Assembly (NCBI GenBank): GCA_005880165.1
Contig: VBJP01000090.1
Coordinates: 1 to 15,266 of the forward strand
Source: Chloroflexota bacterium
GTDB taxonomy: Bacteria > Chloroflexota > Limnocylindria > QHBO01
Direction of reading: 5' to 3'
DNA length: 15,266 nt
Position numbers and translations under genes: made by a program
Part shown: in pieces, positions 14,087 through 15,266 of the stretch
Layout: each line of letters starts with the position of its first letter
Numbering within the stretch: the stretch's first letter is position 1
Notes under the pieces: generated by a model
Told to the model about the DNA's origin: nothing
Database searches by the model: none
The model's input: only the letters and a program-made list of their open reading frames with translations

Positions 14087-15266
14087 ATGCGGAAGCTTGG
14101 GTCAATCATCGCGGTCGCTCTGTTGGTCACGGCGTGCTCCAGCGGGGCGTCGACCTCCCCGAGCGGCTCAGCACCTGCGGCAGGCGGCAATGCGACGATC
14201 ACCTACCTCACGCACTGGCCGCCTCAACAGGTCGACCTGCTGAAGAAGTACATCGCGAAATTCGAGACGGCCAATCCAGGAATCAAGGTCGAGGTTCGCG
14301 CGGTGCCGTTCGGCAGCCTGCTCAGCACGCTGCGAACGCAGGCAGGGAGCGCAAGTGGACCGACGATCGCCGGGATCTACGACCTGTGGCTGCCGGAGCT
14401 GGTCAAAGACGGTATCGCCGCCAAGGCACCGGACCAGTACACCCAGGACATCAAATCGAATTGGCCGGCGAACCTTGTCTCGGGCGCCGCCAGCGTGGAC
14501 AACGCGGTGTACGGGTATCCGAATGAGATCGACCTGTACATGCTCAACTACAACAAGAAGCTGTTCGCCGCGGCCGGAATCTCAGCTCCGCCGACGACGT
14601 GGGATGAACTGATCAAAGACGCAAAGGCCCTGACCAAGCGAGATGCGTCGGGCAAGATCGTGCAGCAGGGCTTCGGGCTCATCAACAGCTGGGACTCCGG
14701 CGTCGTCCATCCATGGCTCTCATTCGTGCTGTCCGATGGCGGAAAGCTGCTGGACGGCAGCACCCCGCAGCTCACGTCGCAGGCCGCCGAGGAGGTGACC
14801 AGCCTCTACGACCAGCTGGTCATCAAGGACAAAGTCACCGATCCCGCCATGGGAACCTCCAACGCGAACACCACCGGTCCGTTCCTCGACAACTTCACCA
14901 ACGGAAAGACGGCGATGATCGTCATGGCCAACTGGTGGGAGAGTGCCCTCAAGACGGCGATGAAGTCTGACTTCGACAACGTGGCCACGGCGCCGATTAG
15001 TGTCTCGTACGCATGGCTCACGGTGGTCAACGCACACGCCACCGCCGACCAGCAGGCTGCCGCCTGGAAGTTCCTGCAGTGGCTCCACGGTCCCGGTGGC
15101 GGTGACACCCAGGGAGCGGCGGCCATGGGTGACCTGCTCCTCTCCATGGGAATCCTGCCGAGCCGAACCTCGGATGTTCAGGCATTTCAATCCAAGCTCA
15201 GCGAGCCGTTCTTGAAGTCATACGTTGACGGCCTGTCGTCGGCGGTGCCCTTCCCGATCGTGCTCG
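14087..15266 (+). CDS. ABC transporter sugar-type substrate-binding lipoprotein, 3' end cut by window
   Basis: The frame runs from ATG 14087 to the right edge (393 codons) with no stop. GAGGAG (14075-14080) lies six bases before the ATG, a strong start. The N-terminus is a lipoprotein signal ending V-T-A-C (Cys 17) followed by a Ser/Gly/Pro-rich tether, so the protein is anchored outside the membrane. The body follows family 1 (MalE/UgpB-like) binding proteins: ITYLTHWPPQQ, FETANPGIKVEVRAVPFG, YGYPNEIDLYMLNYNKKLF (the segment that shapes the ligand cleft), PPTTWDELIKDAKALTK, GFGLINSWDSG, NFTNGKTAMIVMANWW, and the late AWKFLQWL and PSRTSD segments. It delivers a sugar or sugar derivative to a permease probably encoded downstream, outside the window. 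It diverges from the GntR gene, which likely controls it. Ligand is unknown. Confidence 0.93.
   Translation, partial: MRKLGSIIAVALLVTACSSGASTSPSGSAPAAGGNATITYLTHWPPQQVDLLKKYIAKFETANPGIKVEVRAVPFGSLLSTLRTQAGSASGPTIAGIYDLWLPELVKDGIAAKAPDQYTQDIKSNWPANLVSGAASVDNAVYGYPNEIDLYMLNYNKKLFAAAGISAPPTTWDELIKDAKALTKRDASGKIVQQGFGLINSWDSGVVHPWLSFVLSDGGKLLDGSTPQLTSQAAEEVTSLYDQLVIKDKVTDPAMGTSNANTTGPFLDNFTNGKTAMIVMANWWESALKTAMKSDFDNVATAPISVSYAWLTVVNAHATADQQAAAWKFLQWLHGPGGGDTQGAAAMGDLLLSMGILPSRTSDVQAFQSKLSEPFLKSYVDGLSSAVPFPIVL

Noticed and set aside
1..15266. CRISPR arrays, tRNA or rRNA genes, insertion sequences, att sites, defence genes
   Set aside because: No repeat-spacer arrays, RNA gene cloverleafs, transposase or integrase motifs or terminal inverted repeats were seen on reading either strand.

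Overview
The window is about 15.3 kb of high-GC bacterial chromosome. It is densely packed and carries no rRNA, tRNA, CRISPR array, transposase or phage gene that I can see. GTG starts, lipobox signal peptides, MarR and GntR repressors and small soluble oxidoreductases suggest a soil or water Chloroflexota or Actinomycetota bacterium, possibly a metagenome-assembled genome. That placement is inferred from protein style, not from a marker gene.

Left part (1-4050): the left edge holds the first codons of a leftward gene resembling CocE/NonD hydrolases. Next is a leftward MarR-family repressor gene. It diverges from a rightward, tightly spaced set: a LUD-domain (LutC-like) protein, a 14-helix DHA2-type drug exporter and a Gfo/Idh/MocA oxidoreductase. 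The MarR/LUD gap contains a perfect palindrome, a second weaker copy with the same spacing, and a plausible promoter. The sequence therefore reads as a MarR-controlled efflux and redox operon. The oxidoreductase is broken: its reading frame changes near 3585, and the junction seems to lack a block of residues found in relatives.

Middle part (4024-9659): three leftward genes come first: an MFS_3-type exporter, a proline iminopeptidase-type alpha/beta hydrolase, and a DUF2652 (cyclase-like) plus SRPBCC two-domain protein. The exporter diverges from a short VOC/glyoxalase-fold gene. That gene overlaps tail-to-tail with a leftward lipoprotein gene of the CapA superfamily, whose usual metal-binding positions are altered and which has an extra, unrecognised N-terminal domain.

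Right part (9834-15266): two consecutive rightward genes encode exported Asp-box (BNR/sialidase-like) beta-propeller proteins of similar size. The first carries a one-base frameshift near 10878. A potential hairpin covers its ribosome binding site. Next is a leftward GntR/UTRA regulator, divergent from a sugar-type ABC substrate-binding lipoprotein that runs off the right edge. A perfect 8-bp-arm palindrome sits at the GntR start codon and between the likely -35 and -10 of the transporter gene, which suggests repression of sugar uptake.

I find no convincing new defence, mobile or RNA system. The more interesting points are the two operator architectures, the two disrupted genes, the altered CapA-like lipoprotein, the DUF2652-SRPBCC protein and the hairpin in front of the first Asp-box gene. 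No stretch of more than about 300 bases lacks a gene.
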